Source of the DNA: Pseudomonadota bacterium
Lineage (GTDB): Bacteria > Pseudomonadota > Alphaproteobacteria > Rhizobiales > Devosiaceae
Assembly (NCBI GenBank): GCA_023433775.1
Contig: JAEYTY010000028.1
Coordinates: forward strand, 1-58,138
DNA: 58,138 nucleotides
Direction: 5' to 3'
In this document: piece after piece, positions 1 through 8,351 of the stretch
Position numbering within the stretch: the first letter of the stretch is position 1
Layout: each line of letters begins with the position of its first letter
Program-made: the position numbers and the translations under genes
The notes under the pieces: model-generated
Database searches by the model: none
Told to the model about the DNA's origin: nothing
The model's input: only the letters and a program-made list of their open reading frames with translations

Positions 1-2
1 AC

Positions 3-464
3 TTAATTGAGGTACGTATGTCACTTGAGGTCCAGTCCGCGACCTTTGCTGCCAAGCGTGCCAGCCGTGCCGGTGTGGCCGCGATTGAGAGCGCATTGCA
101 GGGAATGCGCGACGCTGCCGAAGCCACGGATGCCGAGGCAGAGGCCCGGTTCCATAGCTTCGATGTCGGCTTCCACGAAGCGGTGGCGCTGGCCAGCGGC
201 AACCGTCTGCTCGGGTTCATGTTCGAGGCCATGGCAGGCCCGCTGCGCGAGGCGCTGTTCATCAGCAGGCGTGGCCACCAGAGCCGGGGCCACACGCTGA
301 GCTGCACCATCGATGCACACCAGCGCATTCTCGACTGCATCCGCTCCGGCAATGGCCGCACCGCGGGCGAAGCCATGCGGCTTCACCTCAAGGATACCGA
401 ACGCGACATCCAGATGGCGCTGCGCCATGTTGGCCCTGCCCTGAGGGGCGCCGCGGCGAACTGA
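3..464 (+). CDS. FadR-type GntR regulator, C-terminal part (5' truncated)
   Basis: The reading frame is open from the left window edge, so the winged-helix DNA-binding half lies outside. What remains is the all-helical FCD ligand-binding domain of FadR-subfamily GntR regulators. It begins with the typical helix (LIEVRMSLEVQSA), followed by an FHxA-like segment (SFDVGFHEAVALASGNRLL) and a C-terminal helix with AMRLHLKDTERDIQ, where family members place metal- or ligand-binding histidines. The ATG at 18 is internal, because homologous sequence continues upstream of it. Ligand and targets cannot be told. The next gene starts 134 nt downstream on the same strand and is functionally unrelated, so co-transcription is not implied. 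Confidence 0.85.
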   Translation, partial: LIEVRMSLEVQSATFAAKRASRAGVAAIESALQGMRDAAEATDAEAEARFHSFDVGFHEAVALASGNRLLGFMFEAMAGPLREALFISRRGHQSRGHTLSCTIDAHQRILDCIRSGNGRTAGEAMRLHLKDTERDIQMALRHVGPALRGAAAN

Positions 465-598
465 CGGCATGGATGTGCCGCCACATACAGTTCTGCACAT
501 CACACTATCACCAATCGCCTAGCCGCAGCGGACAAAGCCCGATAGGCTCTTTACCGGGAAGTCAAAAATCTGTGGCTTGAAACGAGCGATGCTGACGC

Positions 599-3500
599 AT
601 GTCAATCAAAGCTGCTGTCTATCATCTGACACATTACAAGTATGACCGACCGGTGTTTTTGCAGCCGCAGATCATCCGGTTGCAGCCAGCGCCACACTCC
701 AAAACCAAGGTGCTCAGCCACTCGCTTCGGGTCAGCCCGTCGCTGCATTTCGTCAATGTACAGCAGGACCCCTACGGGAATTTTCTGACGCGCTTCGTCT
801 TTCCCGAGCCGGTGACAGAGCTCAAGATCGAGGTCGATCTCGTCGCCGATATGACGGTCTATAATCCGTTCGATTTCTTCGTCGAAGAAAGCGCGGAAAC
901 CTGGCCCTTCCAATATCCCGAAGACCTGCGCGACGATCTTGCGATCTATATGAAACCTGAGCCCGCCGGGCCGCTGCTGAGTCAGTTTCTCGCCAGCATC
1001 GACAGGACGCCGCAGAACACGGTGACCTTTGTAACGGGCCTGAATACACGCCTGCAGCAGATGACCAGCTACATCGTCCGCATGGAGACCGGCGTTTGGT
1101 CGCCGGAGGAGACGCTGGGCAATGGCAAAGGGTCGTGCCGCGACTCGAGCTGGCTGCTGGTCAATACCCTGCGCCATCTCGGCTTTGCCGCCCGCTTTGT
1201 CTCGGGCTATCTCATTCAGCTCAAACCCGATCTGGTCTCGCTCGATGGCCCGGCCGGGACCGACCACGATTTCACCGACCTGCACGCCTGGTGCGAGGTT
1301 TACCTGCCCGGCGCCGGCTGGATTGGCCTCGACCCCACATCGGGCCTTCTTACAGGCGAAAGCCATGTGCCGCTGGCGGCAACGCCACATTATCGCAATG
1401 CCGCGCCCATCTCCGGCTTCGCCTCCTATGCCGAGGTCGATTTTGCCTTTGATATGAAGGTGACACGCGTGGCCGAGCACCCGCGCATCACCAAGCCATT
1501 TTCCGACGAGAGCTGGCAACGCCTTGATGCCTTGGGCCACAAGGTCGACGCAGGCCTGGCAGCAAACGATGTTCGTCTGACCATGGGGGGCGAGCCGACT
1601 TTTGTTTCCATCGACGACTTTGAAGCCGATGAATGGAACGCCGGAGCGGTCGGACCGACAAAGCGGAAGCTTGCCGACACACTGGTCCGCAGGTTGCGGG
1701 ATCGCTTCGCGCCGAATGGAATGCTGCATCACGGACAGGGCAAGTGGTATCCCGGAGAAACCCTGCCGCGCTGGACCTTTTCGCTCTATTGGCGGGTCGA
1801 TGGCAAGCCGGTGTGGAGCGACGAAAAGTTGATCGCCCGCGAGGGTGAACGCTATGACGTCACCTCCGACGATGCCGAAGCCTTGAGCCGGGCCATCGCC
1901 GCCAATCTGGGCCTGTCAGGCGAAACGGTTGCGCCGGCCTATGAGGACCCCGGCGAATGGCTGCTTAAAGAATCAAAGCTGCCCGACAATGTCGATCCGT
2001 CCAATTCCAAACTGGCTGATCCGGAAGAACGCGCCCGCATCGCCACCGTGTTCAATCGCGGGCTGACGAGCCCCACCGGCTATGTGCTGCCCATCCAGCG
2101 CTGGAACGCGGCCGCCAGCGGGCAGCGCTGGATCACCGAGCAATGGAAGACGCGGCGCGGAAAGCTTTATCTGGCGCCGGGCGACAGCGCCGCGGGCTAT
2201 CGCCTGCCGCTGGGCAGCCTCAAGCATGTGCCGCCCAGTAGCTATCCCCATGTCGTGCCGATTGACCCGACCGTTCCGCGGGGGCCCCTGCCCGATCCCG
2301 AGCGCATCCTTCAAGCTGAGCCTGGATTGGCTATCGATCCGCGCGCCCAGCAGACGGCGGCCTTCACCGCCGCGAGCGAAGGGCAGAATATCAATGAGCA
2401 GGTGCTCGACGAGATCGACTCGGTAGTGCGTACGGCGCTGACTGTCGAAATGCGCGAGGGCCGGCTCTGCGTCTTCCTGCCGCCCGTCGCGGCGCTGGAA
2501 GACTACCTCGAGCTGATCGCGGCGACAGAAGCGGCAGCAAAGTCCATCGGCAAGCCGGTGCATGTGGAGGGCTATGCCCCGCCCCAGGACCCACGCCTCA
2601 ATGTCATCCGCGTGGCGCCTGACCCGGGGGTGATCGAGGTCAACATTCACCCCGCGTCAAGCTGGGACGATTGCGTCGCGACCACCACCGCTGTCTATGA
2701 AGAAGCGCGTCAGTGCCGGTTGGGCGCCGACAAATTCATGATCGACGGCAAGCATACCGGCACCGGCGGCGGCAACCATGTGGTGGTCGGTGGCGCGACA
2801 CCCAATGACAGCCCCTTCCTCCGTCGACCGGACCTTTTGAAATCGCTGATCCTTCATTGGCAGCGCCATCCGGCGATGAGCTATCTTTTCTCCGGCCTGT
2901 TCATCGGGCCGACCAGCCAGGCGCCGCGCTTCGATGAAGCCCGCCATGACAGCCTTTATGAGCTGGAAATCGCCATGGCGCAGGTGCCGGCGCCGGGCGA
3001 GGGCGAAGCGCCCCTGCCCTGGCTGGTCGATCGTCTGTTCCGCAATCTGCTCGTCGATGTCACCGGCAATACACATCGCTCGGAAATCTGCATCGACAAG
3101 CTGTTTTCGCCCGATGGGCCGACGGGCCGGCTGGGCCTGGTGGAGTTCCGCGGCTTTGAAATGCCGCCCAATGCGCGGATGAGCCTCGCGCAGCAATTGC
3201 TGATCCGGGCGCTGATTGTTCGATATTGGAAGGCGCCGCTATCGGGCGACCTCGTGCGCTGGGGCACCACGCTGCACGACCGCTTCATGCTGCCCCATTT
3301 TGTCTGGCAGGACTTTCTCGACATGCTGGCCGATCTGGAGCGGCATGGCTTCGCCTTTGACCCGGCCTGGTTCGAAGCGCAGCAGGAATTCCGCTTTCCG
3401 TTCTGCGGCGAGGTCGAAGTCGATGGAGTCCGGCTTGAGCTGCGGCAGGCGCTGGAGCCCTGGCATGTCATGGGAGAAGAGGGCGCAATCGGCGGCACCG

Positions 3501-3946
3501 TGCGTTTCGTTGATAGTTCGGTCGAACGGTTGCAGGTCAAGCTCACTGCGCCCAGCCCCGGCCGTTACCGGGTCGCGTGCAACCAGCGCCCCGTGCCACT
3601 GCACAATACCGCGACAGCCGGGACCTCGATTGCGGGGGTTCGCTTCAAGGCGTGGCAGCCGGCTTCTGGATTGCATCCGGCCATGCCGGTTCATGCACCG
3701 CTGGTATTCGACATATTCGACACCTGGACCGGGCGCGCCATCGGCGGCTGCGTCTATCATGTCGCCCATCCGGGCGGGCGCAATTACGAGACCTTCCCGG
3801 TCAATGGGAACGAGGCCGAGGCACGCCGCCTTTCGCGCTTCGTGCCGCATAATTACACGCCAGACGCCTATACCCTCCGCGATGAAAAGCCTGCGGACGA
3901 GTTCCCGCTGACGCTTGACCTGCGTCGACCGCCACGGTTCACGTAA
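599..3946 (+). CDS. Transglutaminase-like / DUF2126 fusion protein
   Basis: This 1115-aa protein has two parts. Residues 1-300 are a bacterial transglutaminase-like module: an N-terminal beta domain, then the cysteine-protease-type core with C180 (GKGSCRDSS), H229 (DLHAWCEVY) and D245 (GLDPTSG), so the catalytic triad is intact. From about residue 327 (MGGEPTFVSIDD) to the end it matches the large DUF2126 (COG4196) domain, thought from comparative genomics to be a ligase-like domain, though its reaction is unproven. It lacks an obvious signal peptide and is probably cytoplasmic. The ATP-grasp/alpha-E gene follows after 3 nt and a second transglutaminase overlaps that, so the three form one operon. 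The family is linked to making or processing a peptide-like product of unknown identity. Confidence 0.9.
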   Translation: MSIKAAVYHLTHYKYDRPVFLQPQIIRLQPAPHSKTKVLSHSLRVSPSLHFVNVQQDPYGNFLTRFVFPEPVTELKIEVDLVADMTVYNPFDFFVEESAETWPFQYPEDLRDDLAIYMKPEPAGPLLSQFLASIDRTPQNTVTFVTGLNTRLQQMTSYIVRMETGVWSPEETLGNGKGSCRDSSWLLVNTLRHLGFAARFVSGYLIQLKPDLVSLDGPAGTDHDFTDLHAWCEVYLPGAGWIGLDPTSGLLTGESHVPLAATPHYRNAAPISGFASYAEVDFAFDMKVTRVAEHPRITKPFSDESWQRLDALGHKVDAGLAANDVRLTMGGEPTFVSIDDFEADEWNAGAVGPTKRKLADTLVRRLRDRFAPNGMLHHGQGKWYPGETLPRWTFSLYWRVDGKPVWSDEKLIAREGERYDVTSDDAEALSRAIAANLGLSGETVAPAYEDPGEWLLKESKLPDNVDPSNSKLADPEERARIATVFNRGLTSPTGYVLPIQRWNAAASGQRWITEQWKTRRGKLYLAPGDSAAGYRLPLGSLKHVPPSSYPHVVPIDPTVPRGPLPDPERILQAEPGLAIDPRAQQTAAFTAASEGQNINEQVLDEIDSVVRTALTVEMREGRLCVFLPPVAALEDYLELIAATEAAAKSIGKPVHVEGYAPPQDPRLNVIRVAPDPGVIEVNIHPASSWDDCVATTTAVYEEARQCRLGADKFMIDGKHTGTGGGNHVVVGGATPNDSPFLRRPDLLKSLILHWQRHPAMSYLFSGLFIGPTSQAPRFDEARHDSLYELEIAMAQVPAPGEGEAPLPWLVDRLFRNLLVDVTGNTHRSEICIDKLFSPDGPTGRLGLVEFRGFEMPPNARMSLAQQLLIRALIVRYWKAPLSGDLVRWGTTLHDRFMLPHFVWQDFLDMLADLERHGFAFDPAWFEAQQEFRFPFCGEVEVDGVRLELRQALEPWHVMGEEGAIGGTVRFVDSSVERLQVKLTAPSPGRYRVACNQRPVPLHNTATAGTSIAGVRFKAWQPASGLHPAMPVHAPLVFDIFDTWTGRAIGGCVYHVAHPGGRNYETFPVNGNEAEARRLSRFVPHNYTPDAYTLRDEKPADEFPLTLDLRRPPRFT

Positions 3947-3949
3947 GCC

Positions 3950-6361
3950 ATGACGACGCGGAATCAACAATCGCGCGGCAAGCCTCCCGCTGGTCCCGGC
4001 ATTGTTGCGGACTATCGGCTGCTGCCGGGCGTGCCCGACGAGATGATCGACCCGACCGGCGCCATCCGGCCCGGCTGGAGCGAACTCATGTCCGCTTTTG
4101 ACGCGCTGGGGCCGACCGAACTCGCCGCCCGCTTTGAGCGCGCCGATCAATATCTCCGCGACGCAGGCGTTTTCTACCGCAAATATGACGGGGCTGAGGG
4201 CAAGGAGCGCGCCTGGCCACTGGCCCATATTCCATTGCTGATCGACGAAGCCGACTGGGTGCGCATTTCGAGCGGCCTCGTGCAGCGCGCCGATCTGCTG
4301 GAACGGATTGTCGCTGACATCTATGGCGACAACCGCCTGGTGCAGGACGGAATATTGCCGCCCGAACTGGTCGCCCAGAACAATGAATTCCTCCGCCCTC
4401 TGGTCGGCGTCAAACCGGTCAGTGGCCACTATCTGCATTTCTGTGCCTTTGAACTTGGGCGTGGGCCGGATGGCTCATGGTGGGTACTGGGCGACCGCAC
4501 ACAGGCACCATCCGGCGCCGGCTTCGCGCTGGAAAACCGCGTGGCCACCACACGGGCGCTGAGCGACATTTATGGCGGGATGAACATCAACCGGCTCGCC
4601 GGTTTCTTCCGCGGCTTCCGCGACACGCTGTTTGCCCAGGCCAAGCGCGATGGTGGTCGGGTCGGCATTCTGACGCCCGGCCAGCTCAATGAGACCTATT
4701 TCGAACATGCCTATATCGCCCGCTATCTCGGCCTGATGCTGCTCGAGGGCGAGGATCTGGTGGTCGAGGACGGTCAGGTCATGGTGCGCACCGTGGCTGG
4801 CCTGCGGCCTGTCAGCGTGCTGTGGCGGCGCATGGACGCCAGTTTCGCCGACCCGCTGGAGCTGCGCTATGACAGCCATATCGGCACACCCGGCATGGTG
4901 GAGGCCCTGCGCAGCGGCTCGATCTCGATGATCAATGCATTGGGCACCGGCATCATGGAGACGCGCGCGCTTGCGGCGTTCATGCCGCGCCTTTGCAAGC
5001 ACCTGCTGGGCACCGGCCTTGAGCTACCCGAGATCGCCACCTGGTGGTGCGGGCAATCGGCCGAGCGCGAATATGTGCTCGATAATTTCGACACGCTGAT
5101 GATCGGTCCGGCATTCTCGACAGTGCTACCATTCGACGACCTGCGCGGCACCGCCATGGGTTCGGCCATGACAGAAGAGCAGCGCGCCCAGCTCAAGGAT
5201 CGCATCGCAGCCAATGGCAGCGAATATGTCGGGCAGGAGCCGGTGCAGCTTTCCACCGCGCCGGTTTATATAGAGGGACGGCTGGAACCACGGCCCATTA
5301 CGCTTCGCGTTTATGCCGCGCGCACCGAAAACGGCTGGACCATTATGCCCGGCGGCTTTGCCCGGGTCGGCTCGACGCGCGACACCACGGCGCTGGCCAT
5401 GCAGCGCGGCGGACAGGCGGCAGACGTCTGGGTGCTGTCCTCAAAGCCGGTCGAGCCCGTATCGCTGCTGCCGCGCGACGGGACAAAACTGGTGCGCAAT
5501 TCGCCCGGCAGCCTGCCCAGCCGCTCCGCCGACAACCTCATCTGGCTGGGCCGCTATGCCGAACGCTGCGAAGCCACGGTTCGCATTCTGCGCGCCTATA
5601 ATGCGCGGCTGGCCGAACTGTCGAAACCCGACCTCCCCATCCTGTCGCATTGCGCCAAATTCCTCGACAGCATCGATGTCGATGTGACTGAGGCCATGCC
5701 CATCGGGCTGTTGAATTCGATCAACAGCGCTGTGCATAGCGCCGGACAAATCCGCGACCGCTTTTCGCCCGATGGCTGGCTGGCGCTCAATGATTTGCAG
5801 AAAACCGCCAACCGCTTTGCCGCGCGGATCAGCACCGGAGACGATGCAACGCGGGCCATGACCGTGCTGCTGCGCAAGCTGGCGGGCTTTTCCGGCCTTG
5901 TGCATGAAAACATGTATCGCTTCGCCGGCTGGCGCTTTCTTGAGCTGGGCCGCCGCATCGAGCGCGCCATCCAGATTGCGCGCATCACCGGCTGGCTGAC
6001 AGACAAGGATGCTCCGGACGGGTCGCTCGAAATGCTGCTCGAAATCGGTGACAGCGTCATGTCGCATCGCCGCCGCTATTCGGTGAGCGCGGGCACACAG
6101 AGCGCGGTTGATCTGCTGATCCTCGATCCGCTCAACCCGCGCGCTGCTTTGTTCCAGCTCACCGAGTTGCGCGCGCAGATCGAAACGCTTCCGGGTGGTG
6201 TCGATGATGGCCAGCTTTCGCCAGCCGCAAAGATGGCGCTGGAATTGCACACCGAACTGGTGATAGCCGACCCCTCGGACATGGCACCCAAACGCCTCGA
6301 GCGCCTGGCCGATGATATCGGTGTGCTCGCCGGTCTCGTCGCAGCAGCGTATTTCACCTGA
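3950..6361 (+). CDS. Circularly permuted ATP-grasp / alpha-E protein
   Basis: This 803-aa protein fuses a circularly permuted ATP-grasp ligase domain (roughly residues 60-480, formerly DUF404/DUF407) to a C-terminal alpha-E helical domain (from about residue 520, opening with SRSADNLIWLGRYAER). ATP-grasp enzymes of this type are expected to join a carboxylate to an amine, giving peptide-like bonds; substrate and product are not established. The gene starts 3 nt after the transglutaminase/DUF2126 gene, and its TGA overlaps the next ATG by one base at 6361, so translation is probably coupled. In many bacteria the two halves are separate genes, and here they are fused. The set of ligase plus two transglutaminase-like proteins is conserved across proteobacteria. 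Confidence 0.9.
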   Translation: MTTRNQQSRGKPPAGPGIVADYRLLPGVPDEMIDPTGAIRPGWSELMSAFDALGPTELAARFERADQYLRDAGVFYRKYDGAEGKERAWPLAHIPLLIDEADWVRISSGLVQRADLLERIVADIYGDNRLVQDGILPPELVAQNNEFLRPLVGVKPVSGHYLHFCAFELGRGPDGSWWVLGDRTQAPSGAGFALENRVATTRALSDIYGGMNINRLAGFFRGFRDTLFAQAKRDGGRVGILTPGQLNETYFEHAYIARYLGLMLLEGEDLVVEDGQVMVRTVAGLRPVSVLWRRMDASFADPLELRYDSHIGTPGMVEALRSGSISMINALGTGIMETRALAAFMPRLCKHLLGTGLELPEIATWWCGQSAEREYVLDNFDTLMIGPAFSTVLPFDDLRGTAMGSAMTEEQRAQLKDRIAANGSEYVGQEPVQLSTAPVYIEGRLEPRPITLRVYAARTENGWTIMPGGFARVGSTRDTTALAMQRGGQAADVWVLSSKPVEPVSLLPRDGTKLVRNSPGSLPSRSADNLIWLGRYAERCEATVRILRAYNARLAELSKPDLPILSHCAKFLDSIDVDVTEAMPIGLLNSINSAVHSAGQIRDRFSPDGWLALNDLQKTANRFAARISTGDDATRAMTVLLRKLAGFSGLVHENMYRFAGWRFLELGRRIERAIQIARITGWLTDKDAPDGSLEMLLEIGDSVMSHRRRYSVSAGTQSAVDLLILDPLNPRAALFQLTELRAQIETLPGGVDDGQLSPAAKMALELHTELVIADPSDMAPKRLERLADDIGVLAGLVAAAYFT

Positions 6362-7239
6362 TGCTCTACGATATCCACCTAGCGCTGCAATATGACTATC
6401 ATGCTCCAGTGCATGGCGGGCGGCATCATATTCGCGTTGCCCCCGGCAGCGTGCCGCGCGTGCAGCGGGTGATCGCCTCGTCCCTGACGATCGATCCGAA
6501 ACCTGCCAGCCAACAGACATTTCTGGATTTCTTCGGCAATTCGGTGACCTCGATTGTGCTCACCGCGCCGCACGAAAAGCTGGAGGTGCGCCTTACCGCG
6601 CGGGTGCAGGTGGAGGATCTGATGCCGCCGGCCGACCTGTCGCCATCGCTGCCGGAACTGGCGCTGGAAGTATCGCGCTACTGGTCAGTGGTCTCCACCA
6701 GCCCGCAGCATTTCCTGGCGGCATCGCCGCGCGTACAGATCGTGCCTGCTATTACCGATTACGCGGCCGAAGTGACGGCGGGCGCAAGCTCGGTGCTCGG
6801 CAAAGCGACGGCCCTGTGCATGGCCATCCATCGCGACTTTGAATATGACCCAAAGGCCACCGATGTCGAGACGCGTCCCGCCGAAGCTTTCGCCCTGCGC
6901 AAGGGAGTCTGCCAGGATTTTGCGCATGTGATGATCGCGGCCATGCGCGGTCTGGGCGTGCCTGCCGGATATGTGTCGGGCTTTCTGCGCACCAACCCGC
7001 CGCCGGGCAAACCCAGGCTCGAAGGTGCCGACGCCATGCACGCATGGATGAGGGTCTGGTGCGGGCAGCATATGGGCTGGGTCGAATTTGACCCTACCAA
7101 CGCTATGATTGCCGGACCTGACCACATCTCCATTGGCCATGGCCGGGACTATGCCGATATTTCGCCCATCGTGGGTGTATTGCGGACGCATGGGTCGCAC
7201 GAGACCAAGCAGTCCGTAGACGTGCTGCGCGTCGAATAA
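6361..7239 (+). CDS. Transglutaminase family protein
   Basis: This 292-aa protein has an N-terminal beta-rich transglutaminase-associated domain (residues 1-90) and a catalytic transglutaminase core with C184 (KGVCQDFAH), H227 (DAMHAWMRV) and D244 (EFDPTNA). The cysteine-histidine-aspartate triad is complete. In bacteria this fold more often acts as a peptidase or amidase than as a crosslinker. It is the last gene of the three-gene operon and begins inside the stop codon of the ATP-grasp gene. It resembles the N-terminal module of the first gene in the operon, so the locus carries two copies of the same catalytic fold. No signal peptide is seen. Confidence 0.9.
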   Translation: MLYDIHLALQYDYHAPVHGGRHHIRVAPGSVPRVQRVIASSLTIDPKPASQQTFLDFFGNSVTSIVLTAPHEKLEVRLTARVQVEDLMPPADLSPSLPELALEVSRYWSVVSTSPQHFLAASPRVQIVPAITDYAAEVTAGASSVLGKATALCMAIHRDFEYDPKATDVETRPAEAFALRKGVCQDFAHVMIAAMRGLGVPAGYVSGFLRTNPPPGKPRLEGADAMHAWMRVWCGQHMGWVEFDPTNAMIAGPDHISIGHGRDYADISPIVGVLRTHGSHETKQSVDVLRVE

Positions 7240-7248
7240 TCCGGCGCT

Positions 7249-7273
7249 GGAACCAAAAACCGCCATCTCCGTT
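7249..7273 (+). promoter_or_regulatory. EcfG-type promoter for the 55-aa gene
   Basis: GGAAC at 7249-7253 and CGTT at 7270-7273 are separated by exactly 16 nt. This is a perfect match to the alphaproteobacterial general-stress sigma factor consensus GGAAC-N16/17-CGTT. The site sits 65 nt upstream of the ATG at 7338. An ecfG gene lies about 7 kb away in the same window, which makes the assignment plausible. It was found by reading and has not been tested. Confidence 0.7.
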
Positions 7274-7337
7274 CTTCTGTCACGCAGCCTATGAAGGCGC
7301 GCAGGCAACGCTCCAAAGTGAGCACACGGAGGCAATA

Positions 7338-7505
7338 ATGGCTCAGTTCCATGTCAATGCACTCGAAGAAGCCGCCCGGTCAACCGGCGTTTGGGCAAGC
7401 GATAGCTATGTCGCCCAGAGCCGCTTTGGCGATGTCGCCATGGCCTTGCTGCCCGCCGCGCTCATCCTAATGGCTGCAACAACTCTGCTGCTTACGCTTC
7501 TCTAG
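7338..7505 (+). CDS. Small single-span membrane protein, 55 aa, unknown
   Basis: This short ORF starts at ATG 7338 with a good ribosome-binding site (GGAGG at 7329-7333, 4 nt before the ATG). Its first 35 residues are polar and carry charges (EEAARS, SRFGD). The last 20 are a hydrophobic segment (ALLPAALILMAATTLLLTLL) that reaches the C-terminus, which suggests a tail-anchored inner-membrane protein. I do not recognise a family. It is preceded by a perfect EcfG-type promoter and followed after 51 nt by a DUF3309 gene, so it looks like the first gene of a stress-induced unit. Function is unknown. Confidence 0.6.
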   Translation: MAQFHVNALEEAARSTGVWASDSYVAQSRFGDVAMALLPAALILMAATTLLLTLL

Positions 7506-7556
7506 GGTCGAATATAACGCGTTCGCAGCGGCTCGTTTCAACGTCCGGAGGGCATC

Positions 7557-7715
7557 ATGACACTCGGCACAATTCTCATCATCATTCTCGTCCTGCTTCT
7601 GATCGGCGCCTTGCCAAATTGGGGTTATTCTCGCGGCTTCGGCTATTTCCCCTCCGGTATTCTTGGCGTCATCCTCGTCGTCATCCTGATCCTGGTCCTG
7701 ATGGGACGCATATAG
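7557..7715 (+). CDS. DUF3309 family small membrane protein
   Basis: This 52-aa protein has two hydrophobic segments (TLGTILIIILVLLLIGALP and GILGVILVVILILVLMG) around a short aromatic-glycine loop (NWGYSRGFGYFPS). That is the standard architecture of DUF3309 proteins, found in stress-related loci of proteobacteria. The ATG at 7557 has GGAGGG at 7547-7552 as ribosome-binding site. No separate promoter is obvious in the 51-nt gap behind the 55-aa gene, so the two are probably co-transcribed from the EcfG-type promoter at 7249. The molecular role of the family is unknown. Confidence 0.85.
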   Translation: MTLGTILIIILVLLLIGALPNWGYSRGFGYFPSGILGVILVVILILVLMGRI

Positions 7716-7727
7716 TTTCAGCAGCAA

Positions 7728-7759
7728 TGCTCAGCCTGGCCACTCCCCCGGGCTGAGCA
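7728..7759 (+). terminator. Hairpin downstream of the DUF3309 gene
   Basis: A 9-bp perfect inverted repeat (TGCTCAGCC at 7728-7736, GGCTGAGCA at 7751-7759) encloses a 14-nt loop just after the DUF3309 stop. It lacks a T-tract, so it is more likely an mRNA 3'-end stabiliser or a weak terminator than a strong intrinsic terminator. Confidence 0.4.
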
Positions 7760-7915
7760 CTCGCTCGATGTTCGTTCGTCTCCCTTACGACGAACTGAAT
7801 AACGGACACACCGGCCCAGGCCGGCTTCCGAAAGGAACGTGTCCCGCAGATCGATTACCGCCCCCGTATCGGTCTGCACCTTTGCCCCGATGCGTCCGCG
7901 CATCGGGGCCTCTTT
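7760..7915 (+). ncRNA. Candidate structured small RNA ending in a strong terminator
   Basis: The 270-nt gap between the DUF3309 and DUF883 genes has no convincing ORF but does have RNA structure. CCGGCC (7811-7816) pairs with GGCCGG (7819-7824) inside an outer stem GGACAC (7804-7809)/GTGTCC (7839-7844), and a classical intrinsic terminator follows at 7885-7915. A terminator about 170 nt after the last stop, with structured sequence in between, fits either a small RNA or a long 3' untranslated region of the upstream unit. No clear promoter for an independent transcript was seen. Confidence 0.35.
7885..7915 (+). terminator. Intrinsic terminator
   Basis: CCCCGATGCG (7885-7894) pairs perfectly with CGCATCGGGG (7899-7908) across a TCCG loop and is followed by CCTCTTTT. 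The 10-bp GC-rich stem plus T-tract on the plus strand is a textbook rho-independent terminator. It insulates the DUF883 gene from upstream transcription. Confidence 0.8.
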
Positions 7916-7931
7916 TCATTCCACGCGCCAG

Positions 7932-7956
7932 GAAACTTCCAGCGTTCCCGCGCGTT
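7932..7956 (+). promoter_or_regulatory. Possible EcfG-type promoter for the DUF883 gene
   Basis: GAAAC at 7932-7936, then 16 nt, then CGTT at 7953-7956. The -10 and spacing match the EcfG consensus and the -35 differs at one base (GAAAC for GGAAC). It lies 29 nt upstream of the ATG at 7986, just after a terminator, where a promoter is needed. Confidence 0.45.
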
Positions 7957-7985
7957 AAAGGCTCAACACAAACAGGAGCATTTCT

Positions 7986-8351
7986 ATGGCTACGACAACC
8001 GACATGGCCCCGGCCCGCAAGGCAGCATCCAGCAGCCGCGCCCGCGCTGCAGTTTCCAAATCCCGCGAACAAGAACTGGAAGCCCAGGTTTCCCAGCTGC
8101 AGTCCGACCTGAAGGACATTTCCGAAACGCTGCGCAAGCTCACCAATGAAAAGGCCAGCGAAGTAAAGAGCATCGCTCAGACCGAATTCCGTCAGCTTCA
8201 GCGCCGCGGCCAGCACATGATCGAAGATGCGCAGGACCAAGTCGGCGAAGCCGAAAAGCAGATCAAGGACACGATCCGCGAAAAGCCCCTGACCGCCGTT
8301 GCAACCGCCCTCGGCGTCGGCTTCGTGCTGGCTCTGCTGACGCGCAATTAA
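7986..8351 (+). CDS. DUF883 / ElaB-YqjD-like membrane-anchored protein
   Basis: This 121-aa protein has a basic Ala/Ser-rich N-terminus and a long helical, probably coiled-coil region (residues 27-98, rich in Glu, Gln and Lys). It ends in a C-terminal hydrophobic anchor (LTAVATALGVGFVLALL) followed by TRN. This is the DUF883 layout. E. coli members YqjD and ElaB are inner-membrane, ribosome-associated stationary-phase proteins. Its TAA overlaps the next ATG at 8351, so the pair is translationally coupled, as with E. coli yqjD-yqjE. It is preceded by a near-consensus EcfG site. The ribosome-binding site is AGGAG at 7973-7977. Confidence 0.8.
   Translation: MATTTDMAPARKAASSSRARAAVSKSREQELEAQVSQLQSDLKDISETLRKLTNEKASEVKSIAQTEFRQLQRRGQHMIEDAQDQVGEAEKQIKDTIREKPLTAVATALGVGFVLALLTRN

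Noticed and set aside
7834..7860. GGAAC within the candidate small RNA region considered as an EcfG promoter
   Set aside because: The sequence 16-17 nt downstream is TTAC/TACC, not CGTT.
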